DNA from: Heterotrichella gracilis
Lineage: Eukaryota; Sar; Xanthophyceae; Tribonematales; Xanthonemataceae
Direction of reading: 5' to 3'
Length of the DNA stretch: 64,000 nucleotides
Assembly: GCA_032358255.1 (NCBI GenBank)
Contig: JAULBX010000002.1
Coordinates: 310,001 to 374,000 of the forward strand
Shown here: piece by piece, positions 54,145-63,044 of the stretch
How positions within the stretch are numbered: the stretch's first letter is position 1
Layout of the letters: each line of letters opens with the position of its first letter
The notes under the pieces: generated by a model
Database searches by the model: none
What the model was told of the DNA's origin: nothing
What the model saw: only the letters and a program-made list of their open reading frames with translations
Program-made: the position numbers and the translations under genes

Positions 54145-54156
54145 AGTTTTTTAAAC

Positions 54157-54258
54157 CGTCAGTTCGAGTGATTTTTTGCTTTGTCTCTTGCGAAAAATTT
54201 AATGGAGAACGCTTCTCGATACATCCTTTGCTTTCAAAAAGGCTTACTAGAAGTGACA
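54157..54258. repeat. Dispersed intergenic repeat (GTCAGTTCGAGTGA type)
   Basis: It contains CCGTCAGTTCGAGTGATTTT at the left, AGAACGCTTCTCGATACA in the middle and TACTAGAAGTGAC at the right. I recognise this arrangement as a common intergenic repeat of Bacteroidota genomes, with TCGAGTGA and its near complement near the ends. It lies between the stop of the 54268 gene and its terminator, and so probably inserted after the terminator was in place. Confidence 0.5.
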
Positions 54259-54267
54259 AAATTTTTA

Positions 54268-55272
54268 TTAGTGACTAACCGTTACTTTTCCTGTTCTTAA
54301 AGTTTGGTTTGCGCTACCAATAACTGAATATGTATACAAACCGTTATTGTAAGCAGAAACATTTAGTTTTAATTTACCTTCATTGATGGTTAGCGAGTCA
54401 ACTAATTTACCGTTGATATCATAAATTAAAACAAGTTTTGCCTCTTTACTTTCAGTAGTAAAATTTATTGTTGTACTTGATGGGTTAGGGAAAACAACCA
54501 GATCAATTACATTTTGTTTATTTTCTTTAAGGCCAACTGTTGAAGGATTGCTTCTTGTAACAATAGTTTGGCTAGATGTTCCTGCAATTGGGGCAGCTAT
54601 AGTTGCTGTTGAAATGGTAAATAAAGAATTTCTTGTTCCTACATTATAATAATCCCAATTTTTTTGAATAACTGAACCTGAACCTAGTTGAACAGTAAAG
54701 TTAATTGTCTGCGTTGTTACGACACGTATAACATTAGTAAATGTTCCATTTGGCAAGGTTAAAGTACCTGTACCATCTGCAAGTGTTCCACTATTTCCGC
54801 TAAATGTTCCTGTTTGAGATAATGCAGGAATACTAACGCTTCCTCCGGTTACAGAAGAACTAGTAGTGTTTAAGGCCATAGGATACGCAGCGGCAACAGC
54901 AGCGCTGGTATAAAGAAATGCGCATGAAATTCCATTCACTGAAATATTTCCGCCCCAGTATTTTAGATCAGCAGTAGTTGAAGTGTAGTATGATTCGTTA
55001 CTTGCAGACGAAGACACTTTAACACCCGGAATTGGATAAGATGAATTTGCATTTGTAGCTACAGAATAATTATTTACAACAGAGCTGTGAGTTACAATTG
55101 TTCCAAAATTCCACGATGCACCTGCACCAGATGCACCAGGGCTTATAGCAAGTGAATCACATTGATAAGTTGGATACAGATCGCCATTTATTGGCGCATG
55201 ATTAGCTTGCGTTAACTGCGCATTAGCAACAAAACCTGCTAATGATAAAAGTGATAAATAGATTTTTTTCAT
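54268..55272 (-). CDS. Secreted protein with T9SS type A sorting domain, paralog of 52814
   Basis: A 334-residue protein colinear with the product at 52814: signal peptide (MKKIYLSLLSLAGFVANAQ), the same central domain (HAPINGDLYPTYQCDS, IVTHSSVVNNYSV, TQTINFTVQLGSGSVIQKNWD) and a type A sorting domain (LVVFPNPSSTTINF, YDINGKLVDSLTINEG, RTGKVTVSH). Differences are spread over the whole length, so the duplication is not recent. The function of the central domain is unknown to me. Confidence 0.9.
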   Translation of the reverse strand: MKKIYLSLLSLAGFVANAQLTQANHAPINGDLYPTYQCDSLAISPGASGAGASWNFGTIVTHSSVVNNYSVATNANSSYPIPGVKVSSSASNESYYTSTTADLKYWGGNISVNGISCAFLYTSAAVAAAYPMALNTTSSSVTGGSVSIPALSQTGTFSGNSGTLADGTGTLTLPNGTFTNVIRVVTTQTINFTVQLGSGSVIQKNWDYYNVGTRNSLFTISTATIAAPIAGTSSQTIVTRSNPSTVGLKENKQNVIDLVVFPNPSSTTINFTTESKEAKLVLIYDINGKLVDSLTINEGKLKLNVSAYNNGLYTYSVIGSANQTLRTGKVTVSH

Positions 55273-55295
55273 GAGAATAGTATTATTTGTTTTAC

Positions 55296-55303
55296 CAAAA
55301 ATA
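55296..55303 (-). promoter_or_regulatory. Candidate promoter -7 box (TATTTTTG)
   Basis: An exact TAnnTTTG match on the minus strand, 23 bases before the ATG at 55272, with the same context as the box of the downstream paralog. Confidence 0.5.
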
Positions 55304-55349
55304 TTAAAAAAAACAAGACGATTTGAGGAATTTCGCCTAAAAAATACAT

Positions 55350-56567
55350 TTACTTTAACAATAAAGAGCTGTCGCCGTAGCTTAAGAACCTGAAATCATG
55401 CTCTAAGGCATAGTTATAAATGTTTTTCCAGTTATTTCCTACAACGCAACTTATTAATAACAACAAGGTACTTTGTGGCTGATGGAAATTAGTGATGATG
55501 CCATCCGCTACTTTTAATTTATAGGGCGGGGCTAATAATATGGATGTTTTACAACTTAATTGATCTAACTTATTTTTTTCTAACCATTGCAATAACGCAG
55601 TTAAACTTTCTGTACTTGTTAGTTCTTTTTGAGAAAAGTCATAAGGAAACCACTGCCCTATCTCCAGTTCTGCGGGTTTTATTTCGGGGTCATAAAATAC
55701 CTTTAAACCTATCCAGTAAAGCGATTCGAGTGTACGCAGTGAGGTTGTGCCAACAGCTATCTTTTTTTTATCTCCACTTTTTATTAGTTCTGTAATTGTT
55801 GTTTTGCTTACATCTATCCACTCGGCATGCATATCGTGTCCAGCCAAAGTGATTGCTTTTACAGGCTTAAAAGTGCCAGCACCAACATGCAGCGTAACGT
55901 ATAAAGATGTAATATTTTTTTGCTTTAATTTTTCGTTTACTTCGTTTGTAAAATGTAAGCCCGCTGTGGGTGCAGCAACAGATCCGTTCTTTTCGGCATA
56001 AATAGTCTGGTATCGTGTGGCATCCATGCTCTCACTCTTGCGTTTCAAATAAGGCGGAATGGGCATGGCTCCTGCCTTTTCGAGCACCTCTGCAAAACTT
56101 AATCCTGCAGGTTCCCAGCAAAATTCTACTACCACATCTTCATTTCTTTTTTCAATTAATTTTACTTTTAACGTCATTTCATTTATTCGTAAAACCAATT
56201 CTTCTTCGCGCCACTTTTTTAAATTGCCAACCAAACATTTCCATTTTACATTTTGTGTACTTAACATGGCCTGCGTAATATCAAGATCTTTCTGATATGG
56301 CTCTAAACAAAATACCTCAATGGCCTGCGTTTTCTCATTCAAAAAATTTAATCTTGCCTGAACAACCCGTGTATTATTAAATATTAAAACACTTTCTTCT
56401 TCTAGATGATCGGCAATATTTTTAAATACAGTTTCACTTATTTCCCCATTCTTATAAAGCAATAATTTAGAGGCATCCCTGTTCTGTAAAGGATAATTGG
56501 CAATTTTTTCCTGCGGCAGATCGTAGGTATAATCTGTTATAGCAATTAAAGAAGGATGGGAACTCAT
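55350..56567 (-). CDS. queA: S-adenosylmethionine:tRNA ribosyltransferase-isomerase (QueA family)
   Basis: A 405-residue enzyme of the QueA family, which moves the ribose of SAM onto preQ1 in tRNA to make epoxyqueuosine. Visible signatures are YDLPQEKIANYPLQNRDASKL, VLIFNNTRVVQARL, PIPPYLKR, YQTIYAEKNGSVAAPTAGLHF, LHVGAGTFKPV and the late ITNFHQPQSTLLLLIS. It is about 50 residues longer than E. coli QueA; a longer QueA form is frequent in Bacteroidota, so its substrate may not be strictly identical. It lies 14 bases downstream of kdsB and is probably cotranscribed. Confidence 0.87.
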   Translation of the reverse strand: MSSHPSLIAITDYTYDLPQEKIANYPLQNRDASKLLLYKNGEISETVFKNIADHLEEESVLIFNNTRVVQARLNFLNEKTQAIEVFCLEPYQKDLDITQAMLSTQNVKWKCLVGNLKKWREEELVLRINEMTLKVKLIEKRNEDVVVEFCWEPAGLSFAEVLEKAGAMPIPPYLKRKSESMDATRYQTIYAEKNGSVAAPTAGLHFTNEVNEKLKQKNITSLYVTLHVGAGTFKPVKAITLAGHDMHAEWIDVSKTTITELIKSGDKKKIAVGTTSLRTLESLYWIGLKVFYDPEIKPAELEIGQWFPYDFSQKELTSTESLTALLQWLEKNKLDQLSCKTSILLAPPYKLKVADGIITNFHQPQSTLLLLISCVVGNNWKNIYNYALEHDFRFLSYGDSSLLLK

Positions 56568-56581
56568 TTTAAAACAAAGAA

Positions 56582-57325
56582 TTATTTTATGTTCATCAGG
56601 CGAATAACCTTTTCAATATCCTCAGGGGTGTCTACACAATGACTGTCAAAAGAAGTCTCAACACATTTTACTTTATAGCCATGTTCTAACCAACGCAATT
56701 GTTCTAACGATTCTGCCAGCTCTAAAGCCGAAGGTTTAAGCTGCGTTATTTTTTCAAGTACGTCTGTACGGTATGCGTACATGCCTACATGCCTGTAATA
56801 ATTGTAATGTTTGTGCCATTCTTTTTCATCAACGCCTTTTATGAAAGGAATAACATTGCGACTAAAATACAAAGCCTCGTTATTTGAATTTAAAATTATT
56901 TTTACTTCGCCTTTATCAAACAAAACCGCATGATCGTTGCATTTTATCATTTGTGTGGCAATTTCTACTTCTTTATTACAGGCTTCTGCTAAAGAGTTTA
57001 TTTGCGCGGGATCTAAAAAAGGTTCATCGCCCTGGATATTTAAAACATGGTCAAATTTTTGCCCATTTAGTTTATAGGCCTCAAAGCACCTGTCGGTACC
57101 ACTTGGATGATCCGCTTTAGTAATTACCACCTTTGCCCCAAAAGCTTCACAATGTTTGGCAATGCGCTCATCATCAGTGGCAATAAGTATCTGACCCAAC
57201 AAATTTGCCTTGCAGGCCTGTTCGTAAACGCGTTGTATCATCGACTTACCCTTTATTTCTACCAGGGGTTTCCCGGGAAACCTGGTTGAGGCAAAACGGG
57301 CAGGTATAATTCCAATTATTGACAT
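56582..57325 (-). CDS. kdsB: CMP-KDO synthetase KdsB
   Basis: A 247-residue 3-deoxy-manno-octulosonate cytidylyltransferase that activates KDO for the LPS inner core. The nucleotide-binding IIGIIPARFASTRFPGKPLV, ILIATDDERI, HPSGTDRCFEAY, NIQGDEPFLDP and VGMYAYRTDVL motifs are intact. The frame extends 27 bases further up, but the ATG at 57325 gives the family N-terminus and a candidate promoter box lies at 57350-57357. It fits with the LPS core transferases at 14.7-16.5 kb. Confidence 0.96.
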   Translation of the reverse strand: MSIIGIIPARFASTRFPGKPLVEIKGKSMIQRVYEQACKANLLGQILIATDDERIAKHCEAFGAKVVITKADHPSGTDRCFEAYKLNGQKFDHVLNIQGDEPFLDPAQINSLAEACNKEVEIATQMIKCNDHAVLFDKGEVKIILNSNNEALYFSRNVIPFIKGVDEKEWHKHYNYYRHVGMYAYRTDVLEKITQLKPSALELAESLEQLRWLEHGYKVKCVETSFDSHCVDTPEDIEKVIRLMNIK

Positions 57326-57349
57326 TTTAGTAATTATTAAAGCAATTCC

Positions 57350-57357
57350 CAAAAATA
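57350..57357 (-). promoter_or_regulatory. Candidate promoter -7 box (TATTTTTG)
   Basis: An exact TAnnTTTG match on the minus strand, 24 bases upstream of the kdsB ATG. It overlaps the upstream end of the open frame, which supports the shorter kdsB start. No clear -33 box is seen. Confidence 0.45.
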
Positions 57358-57394
57358 ACTAAAAACTATTAGCTATTTTTATTGTTCTTAAAGT

Positions 57395-58240
57395 GTGAAC
57401 ATTAAAGTTATCATATCTCTCTTCTCGGCCTTCCTAATTGGTTTTTCTTTTAGGGAACCCTCCGATATTACTCCCACTAAGATCCTTCATCAAATGTACG
57501 ATTCCATTAAAAATGTAAAAACCATGCGCACCAAAGTGGCTGCATTGGAGCGTATTGATAAAAAATTCTCCTCTGCCAATTCAGAATACATGTTACAAAC
57601 AAATCCCCGCAAGGTATATTTTGTTAACCGCTCAAAAAAACTGGAAGTTCTTTACAACACCGAATTATATGGTCGCAAAGCATTGGTAAAGCCAAATGTC
57701 TTTCCTTACATGACCATCAGCCTGGATCCAACGGGTAATATCATGCGTAAGAACCAGCATTATTCTATCCACGAATTAGGTTATTCCTTCATAGGCACCT
57801 CAATTGCGTTAACCTTAAGCAAAGACAAAGATGGTTTAAAGAATTTTACCTATCACGGTAAATCGCACAAAAATGGTTACACCTGTTACATGTTGGAGTA
57901 TGAGAATAAAAATTATTCTTACGTAGATTACAAAGTTGGCGAAAAAGAAACCGTTGGTGTTGTTGCTTCTAAATTATGTGTGAACGAATATTTGTTACGC
58001 GACAATAACGACCTTTTAAATGATTTTGGTTATTTAAAAAAAGGAAAGATCTTAAAAGTGCCGACCTTATATTGTAAAAAAGCCGTTTTATTTATTGACG
58101 AAAAAATGATGCTTCCGGTTTCGATCAGCTTGTATGATGATGCTGGATTATTTGAAAGTTACGAATACTCTGCAATAGAAATTAATAAACCTTTTAAAGA
58201 GGCTGACTTTAACCGCAACAATAAAAATTACGGTTTCTAA
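57395..58240 (+). CDS. Exported DUF1571 protein with LysM-like segment
   Basis: A 281-residue exported protein with an N-terminal signal segment (MNIKVIISLFSAFLIGFSF). The body (LHQMYDSIKNVKTMRTKVAALERI, FVNRSKKLEVLYNTELYGRKALVKPN) matches DUF1571 proteins of Bacteroidota, which resemble lipoprotein-binding beta domains. Residues about 190-225 (VGVVASKLCVNEYLLRDNND, GKILKVPTLY) look like a LysM module and could contact peptidoglycan. The start is GTG at 57395. It is convergent with the M42 peptidase, the two stops overlapping by four bases. Confidence 0.78.
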   Translation: MNIKVIISLFSAFLIGFSFREPSDITPTKILHQMYDSIKNVKTMRTKVAALERIDKKFSSANSEYMLQTNPRKVYFVNRSKKLEVLYNTELYGRKALVKPNVFPYMTISLDPTGNIMRKNQHYSIHELGYSFIGTSIALTLSKDKDGLKNFTYHGKSHKNGYTCYMLEYENKNYSYVDYKVGEKETVGVVASKLCVNEYLLRDNNDLLNDFGYLKKGKILKVPTLYCKKAVLFIDEKMMLPVSISLYDDAGLFESYEYSAIEINKPFKEADFNRNNKNYGF

Positions 58241-59190
58241 AGTTCTTTCATCAAAACATTATAAAGCGCTATCATTCCTTCAACATCTTTTTTATGCACT
58301 TTCTCGTCGGGTGTATGTACATTCTCTTCTGCTGCACCAATAAAACACCAGTCCCAGGGATACTCGGCCATTTGCAATTCTTTGGCATCACTGCCGCCAC
58401 TTCCTTCAACCTCTAATTGAAAAGCGCATTTATTTTTTCGGGCAATAGAAATAATTTTATTAATGTAACTTCTGCGTGGCACTAAACTATCGCGCATACT
58501 AATTACCGGGCCTTTTGCATAACTCACGCCATCAGAGATCCAGGAAATATCGGAGATCAAACCTTGCGAGATCTTATATTTTTCCTGCAAATATCTTTGT
58601 AAATAAGCAACACTCCCGCCACCATGTTCTTCGTAAGTGCTAAATACAATTGCGCCATCTTTTAAAGTAGCTGCCACTTGTAAGGCGCTATAAACCCCCA
58701 AACGGTTATCCATATAACAACACTGAATGTGATCTTTATCTTCGCGCCAGTTGGGTTTAAACGTTAATTCGGTACCGGTTTCAAAATCTCTTTTTCCTTT
58801 GTAAGATAATTCGCGCATGCCGCTTTTTTTATCATCCGTTACTTTCAATTCAACCTCCTGCAAACCTTTACTATCAGATCCTATTAATTTAAATCCGCTT
58901 TTGGTAACTGGTCCGCCAATTTTTACCAGTTGTTTACCATAACGCACTGTAAAACCAATACTATCCATATGTGCAAAAATGGCAGTGCGTGGTTTTCCAA
59001 AAATTAAGATAATATTATCCTGGAAACCATCGCCATAAATAACTTTTGGTTTCTGTTTCCACTTTTTTGAATTTTCTTTTATATAATTTAAAATGAACAT
59101 TTTCATGCCAACCTCGTTACCGCTTGGGGCGTGCATATGACACATATCTTTAAGGAGAGTATATTCTGAGTTGGTTTTTGCTTTTTTCAT
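58237..59190 (-). CDS. M42 family metallo-aminopeptidase
   Basis: A 317-residue cytoplasmic peptidase with the ligands of the M42/M20 clan in order: His and Asp in AIFAHMDSIGF, Asp in CCYMDNRLGVYSAL, catalytic Glu pair in STYEEHGGG, Asp in LISDISW and His in ENVHTPDEKVH. Such enzymes trim N-terminal residues from peptides as dodecamers or, in shorter forms, act on other amides. The EVEGSGGSDAKEL segment is typical. It is the last of three minus-strand genes, eight bases downstream of the YigZ gene. Confidence 0.85.
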   Translation of the reverse strand: MKKAKTNSEYTLLKDMCHMHAPSGNEVGMKMFILNYIKENSKKWKQKPKVIYGDGFQDNIILIFGKPRTAIFAHMDSIGFTVRYGKQLVKIGGPVTKSGFKLIGSDSKGLQEVELKVTDDKKSGMRELSYKGKRDFETGTELTFKPNWREDKDHIQCCYMDNRLGVYSALQVAATLKDGAIVFSTYEEHGGGSVAYLQRYLQEKYKISQGLISDISWISDGVSYAKGPVISMRDSLVPRRSYINKIISIARKNKCAFQLEVEGSGGSDAKELQMAEYPWDWCFIGAAEENVHTPDEKVHKKDVEGMIALYNVLMKEL

Positions 59191-59198
59191 AAGGCGTA

Positions 59199-59813
59199 CT
59201 AAATTGTTTTTAAATAACTGAGTTTTGAGGTATAAAGTTCCGTAAAATCTTTTTCTAGTTGTAGTGAATTTTGTTTTTTTATTTGAAAAATGATCGCATT
59301 ATTTGTTTCGTATGTGTGCGAAATTATTTTTGCGTTATTCTCTTTTAAAATTCGCATTACCAAGTTAATACTTTCTTCATTAAAATCAACTTTATATTCA
59401 AATAAAATAAAACGTTCGTCTATTTCTGCGGCAGCAATTACCTCCGCAGCCGCCTGTTTATAGGCACTTATCAATCCGCCTACGCCCAAAAGCTTACCAC
59501 CAAAATAACGCACTACCACTATCAAAACATTACTAAGGTCTTTTGCCTGTATCTGCCCTAAAATAGGTTTTCCGGCAGTATTATTAGGTTCACCGTCATC
59601 GTTTGCTCTAAAAGCAGCTTTATCTGCTCCAAGTCGCCAGGCATAACAATGATGATTTGCCGTAGGATGTTCTTTTTTTAAATGGCTTAAATGTTCTTTT
59701 ATTTCCGCTTCGCTGCTAACCGGAAAAATATAGGCGATGAATTTTGAACCGCGATCTTTAATGATAGCCTGTTGCGCCGTTTTTATCGTGAGATATGAAT
59801 CTGAAAAAAGCAT
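59199..59813 (-). CDS. YigZ/IMPACT family protein
   Basis: A 204-residue protein with the UPF0029/Impact N-terminal domain: DRGSKFIAYIFPV, HPTANHHCYAWRLG, DDGEPNNTAGKPILGQI and NVLIVVVRYFGGKLLGVGGL. The C-terminal 70 residues form the ferredoxin-like DUF1949 domain. Eukaryotic IMPACT regulates GCN2. The bacterial role is unsettled, possibly linked to translation. Its ATG shares a base with the TAA of the transporter gene (TAATG). Confidence 0.92.
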   Translation of the reverse strand: MLFSDSYLTIKTAQQAIIKDRGSKFIAYIFPVSSEAEIKEHLSHLKKEHPTANHHCYAWRLGADKAAFRANDDGEPNNTAGKPILGQIQAKDLSNVLIVVVRYFGGKLLGVGGLISAYKQAAAEVIAAAEIDERFILFEYKVDFNEESINLVMRILKENNAKIISHTYETNNAIIFQIKKQNSLQLEKDFTELYTSKLSYLKTI

Positions 59814-60691
59814 TACAAGGCGATCAATAAAATGGATATAATAGCCAAAATAATTCCGGCAAGATTTAGCGGTGATAATTTTTCTTTAAACACCAGCCAA
59901 CCTAAGAAAGCTGACAGTGCTACATTAGAAAGATTTAGTACCGGGAACAGTTGCGCACTTTGAAAAACATGTGCATCGAGCGATTTAAAAATAAAATAAA
60001 TGCTGAAGTAGTTTGGTACTCCCAGAATAATTCCCCCTACTATATTTTTTGGCGCAAATACTTCTTTGATAGTCAAGGATTTTTTTATACTAACATTGTA
60101 AATTAAAATAAAGCCACCAACAATAAACGCAGTTAGAAATGTGCAGATAGAAAATAAAGCGCTCTCATCCTTGCTTTTTATATAAAATTCGTTGCTGGCA
60201 TTTATCGTAATATCAATAAGCCCACTGCCAACAAAAACCAGAATAGGCAACCAAATTAAACCGGCATTTACGGATCTTTTGGTTGAGGAGTAGGTTGAAA
60301 GATAAACCGCAACCAGAGCCGAAACTATACCTACAATCTTAAGAACGGACAAGTGCTGATCCAGGAAAATAACTGAGAACAAGACAGGCATTACCACACT
60401 CATTTTATTAGCGACCGATGCTGTGGAAATGCTTATTTTTTGAGCCGTTTGAGCAATTAAATAAAATATTGAAATAAACAGCGCACCAAGAGGTATGCAG
60501 ATAAAGATCCATTCTGAACTAAAAATGGCTTTAATACTAAAATTTGAATTTAGAAAAAATATCCCTGTAAGTCCCGCGGTTATGTAGTTATATACAAGAG
60601 CTACCAGCGAATTAACGCCATATTTTTGAAATGCCTTAAGAACTAGTAAAAGCAGAACACTGATCGTTATTGTGAGGACAATATAAAGCAT
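59813..60691 (-). CDS. EamA/DMT superfamily transporter
   Basis: A 292-residue inner-membrane protein with about ten hydrophobic segments in two homologous halves, each an EamA-type unit. ASVANKMSVVMPVLFSVIFLDQHLS in the first half and LFPVLNLSNVALSAFLGWLVFKEKLS in the second are the paired EamA signatures. Family members export amino acids, nucleosides or metabolites; the substrate cannot be told. It is the first gene of the run with the YigZ and M42 genes. Confidence 0.85.
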   Translation of the reverse strand: MLYIVLTITISVLLLLVLKAFQKYGVNSLVALVYNYITAGLTGIFFLNSNFSIKAIFSSEWIFICIPLGALFISIFYLIAQTAQKISISTASVANKMSVVMPVLFSVIFLDQHLSVLKIVGIVSALVAVYLSTYSSTKRSVNAGLIWLPILVFVGSGLIDITINASNEFYIKSKDESALFSICTFLTAFIVGGFILIYNVSIKKSLTIKEVFAPKNIVGGIILGVPNYFSIYFIFKSLDAHVFQSAQLFPVLNLSNVALSAFLGWLVFKEKLSPLNLAGIILAIISILLIAL

Positions 60692-60754
60692 TAAACCGGT
60701 AACAAATTTATGATATAAAATTAAAACAGACCCTTATTGTAGAATATATTTTTA

Positions 60755-60762
60755 TATTTTTG
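60755..60762 (+). promoter_or_regulatory. Candidate promoter -7 box (TATTTTTG)
   Basis: An exact TAnnTTTG match ending four bases before the ATG at 60767, so transcription would begin at or just after the start codon. A TTG lies 15 bases upstream of the box, shorter than the usual spacer. Confidence 0.35.
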
Positions 60763-60766
60763 ATGT

Positions 60767-61483
60767 ATGAACAAACACTATGCTTTTTTCGCACTGCTTT
60801 TATGCTTTTTGGTAAAAACCGGTTTTTCGCAAAACATTTACTATAAAAACATAAACGATTCTATTTTGCCAAATTTTAAAGACACTGCTAATAAAATAAT
60901 AATTGCAAATGGTGACTCAACATTCAACCTAAAAAATAAATTTGCTTACGTTCAGCGTTTTTTTCCGAAAATAGAATTTCAGAACATTAAAATTAAATTC
61001 AAAAAGTCGCAAAAGATCGTGAAGGTAAAACCAACCTTCGGTTCTATTTTTAAAGCGCCTAAACAACGTACTTATAAGATCTGGTACAGTAATCTTAGTG
61101 AAACAACTTTAGATAGTGTTCTGCTTAACAACCTTTCACTTAATTCTCAAATAGGATTAATAGCCGTTCAGATGAGCAGAATAGAAGATTTTAGAACGGG
61201 TGGCTTTTTTGATTTTGTTGCCTGGCATTTTAAACAACTTTCTACCAAAGCAAAAAATAAAATTAATTATGATGATGAATTGCGTGCTATTGAAGCAGGA
61301 CTTGGTTATCAACTGTTAACGTTAAGCAAAGAAAATGAAGAAAAATTAAAGATCGAGAAGTGGAAAAATGTAAAAGGCTACGGGCACTATCTTAAACACA
61401 ACAAGAACCGCTCAATGAGCGCTGAGATCATTGCTAACTTTGTAAACGATCAACCTATTTATCACGCTCAGCAATATAAATAG
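60767..61483 (+). CDS. Exported hypothetical protein
   Basis: A 238-residue protein with a clear signal peptide (MNKHYAFFALLLCFLVKTGFSQ). The mature part is basic (many Lys) with no family I recognise. Segments such as VKPTFGSIFKAPKQRTYKIW and SQIGLIAVQMSRIEDFRTGGFFDF suggest a folded globular domain; the last part GLGYQLLTLSKENEEKLKIEKW is helical. There is no sorting domain at the C-terminus, so it is probably periplasmic. It precedes the TPR gene by 28 bases and may share its transcript. Confidence 0.75.
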   Translation: MNKHYAFFALLLCFLVKTGFSQNIYYKNINDSILPNFKDTANKIIIANGDSTFNLKNKFAYVQRFFPKIEFQNIKIKFKKSQKIVKVKPTFGSIFKAPKQRTYKIWYSNLSETTLDSVLLNNLSLNSQIGLIAVQMSRIEDFRTGGFFDFVAWHFKQLSTKAKNKINYDDELRAIEAGLGYQLLTLSKENEEKLKIEKWKNVKGYGHYLKHNKNRSMSAEIIANFVNDQPIYHAQQYK

Positions 61484-61511
61484 TTTTTAATTCTTTAAAT
61501 AATTAAAGTCT

Positions 61512-62996
61512 GTGTATAAGAGTTTGCGTTATAGTTTATTTTTTATCTTCATGAACAGTATTTGTTCATTTTTTGCGCAACAAAATAATGAGCAATTCAA
61601 TAAGTCGCTCGATTCACTTGAAACTATCTTAAAAACATCTCCGCAAGATACCAACCGGGTTAAAATATTGGTGCGTATTGCCAGTCGTAATAAAAATATT
61701 GATCCCGAAAAAACGTTGCGCTATTCAAAAGAAGCATTGGCGCTTTCGAAAAAGCTAAAATTCATTAACGGCATTTTCAGAAGCTTTGAGGTCATGTCAA
61801 GCGGTATTCGTGCCGCCAATCTTCAGAAAGAATTTTTAACTGATCTTGACCAATGGGAAAGAACAGCTGATTCTGTTGGAGATCTTCATCAAAAAGCAAA
61901 AAGTTATAATTTTCGCGGCACCATGTTGATGGACCTCGGAAATTATTCAAAGTCTGCCGAATATTATTTTAAAGCTTTAGCTATTGATGAAAAATCAGGA
62001 AATAAATATTCTATTGCTTCTGATTATGGTAATCTTGCGTTGGTTTATGAATCTATGAAAAAATATCAGCTTGCCTTAGATTATGTAACTAAAGCCATGG
62101 CAATTGACAAGGAAATTGGCGATATGAAAGGCTATATGAACGGAATAGGAAACTTAAGTAATATTTATTCATATATGGGCGACAATAAAAAAGCTTTGGC
62201 TTATGCACTGGATTTTTTAAAGGCCGCCGAAGCAGAGCAAAACAAAACACTTATTGCCGGCGCGCTTTGCAATATTGGAAGCCTTTATGATGTGTTGGGA
62301 GAAAATGATAAGGCTATTGAATATTATCAAAGAGCTATACCAATGGGTGAAGAGCTTGGTAATGATGAAATAATTATTGCCAATGGCATTAACCTGGGTA
62401 ATTTATACCTTGATAACGGGCAGTATAACGAATCGATAACTACACTAAAACCAATATTAAAAAAAGTTGAAGAAGCAGATATAAAATTTGGGATGAGTGA
62501 ATGTTACCATATACTTGCCGCTGCTTACCATGGGAAAAAAGATTTTGAAACTGCATACGATTACCTTGACAAGTACAACGCAATAAAGGATACTTTATTA
62601 AATTCTGAAAATTCAAGGCAGGTAAATGAAATGTCGGCCAGGTACGAAAAAGACAAGCAGGAGTTAAAGATCAACTCGCTTGAAAAAGAAAAAGAACTTT
62701 CTAAACAGGTGATCGAAAAACAAAATAATTTTCGTAATGTTTTAATAATTGTGGTTGTATTAATAGTTGTTTTGGCCATTGTGTTGTTCAGGGCTTTTAT
62801 CACCAAACAAAAAGCCAACAAGCTTTTAGAATTAAGTAATGCCGAGATACAGCATCAAAAAGACATTATTGAAGAAAAGAACAAAAGTATTACCGATAGT
62901 ATTTTTTACGCTAAACGCATTCAAACAACCTTAATGCCCTCAGAAAAATACATTAGCAAAAGCCTTGAAAAACTGAATAAAAAAGATAAAGTATAA
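61512..62996 (+). CDS. TPR membrane protein lacking the SpoIIE domain of its relatives
   Basis: A 494-residue protein with the same layout as the TPR-SpoIIE protein at 22833: signal peptide, TPRs (about 40-370, for example YNFRGTMLMDLGNYSKSAEYY), one membrane segment at 409-428 (VLIIVVVLIVVLAIVLFRAF), a coiled coil and the linker SITDSIFYAKRIQTTLMPSE near 460. It then stops at SLEKLNKKDKV, exactly where the phosphatase domain would begin. No phosphatase-like sequence follows, so the loss is complete rather than a simple frame break. It could signal through partner proteins. The start is GTG at 61512. Confidence 0.85.
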   Translation: MYKSLRYSLFFIFMNSICSFFAQQNNEQFNKSLDSLETILKTSPQDTNRVKILVRIASRNKNIDPEKTLRYSKEALALSKKLKFINGIFRSFEVMSSGIRAANLQKEFLTDLDQWERTADSVGDLHQKAKSYNFRGTMLMDLGNYSKSAEYYFKALAIDEKSGNKYSIASDYGNLALVYESMKKYQLALDYVTKAMAIDKEIGDMKGYMNGIGNLSNIYSYMGDNKKALAYALDFLKAAEAEQNKTLIAGALCNIGSLYDVLGENDKAIEYYQRAIPMGEELGNDEIIIANGINLGNLYLDNGQYNESITTLKPILKKVEEADIKFGMSECYHILAAAYHGKKDFETAYDYLDKYNAIKDTLLNSENSRQVNEMSARYEKDKQELKINSLEKEKELSKQVIEKQNNFRNVLIIVVVLIVVLAIVLFRAFITKQKANKLLELSNAEIQHQKDIIEEKNKSITDSIFYAKRIQTTLMPSEKYISKSLEKLNKKDKV

Positions 62997-63044
62997 GTAC
63001 TGAACTTTTATCCAACTTGATTGTTAAACTTAAAAATAACGTTT

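Noticed and set aside
61512-62996. Frame-broken SpoIIE gene
   Set aside because: I looked for phosphatase motifs (GDFYW, TGHGVPG, TDG) downstream of the stop in all frames by eye and found none before the next gene, so I treat the short form as genuine.
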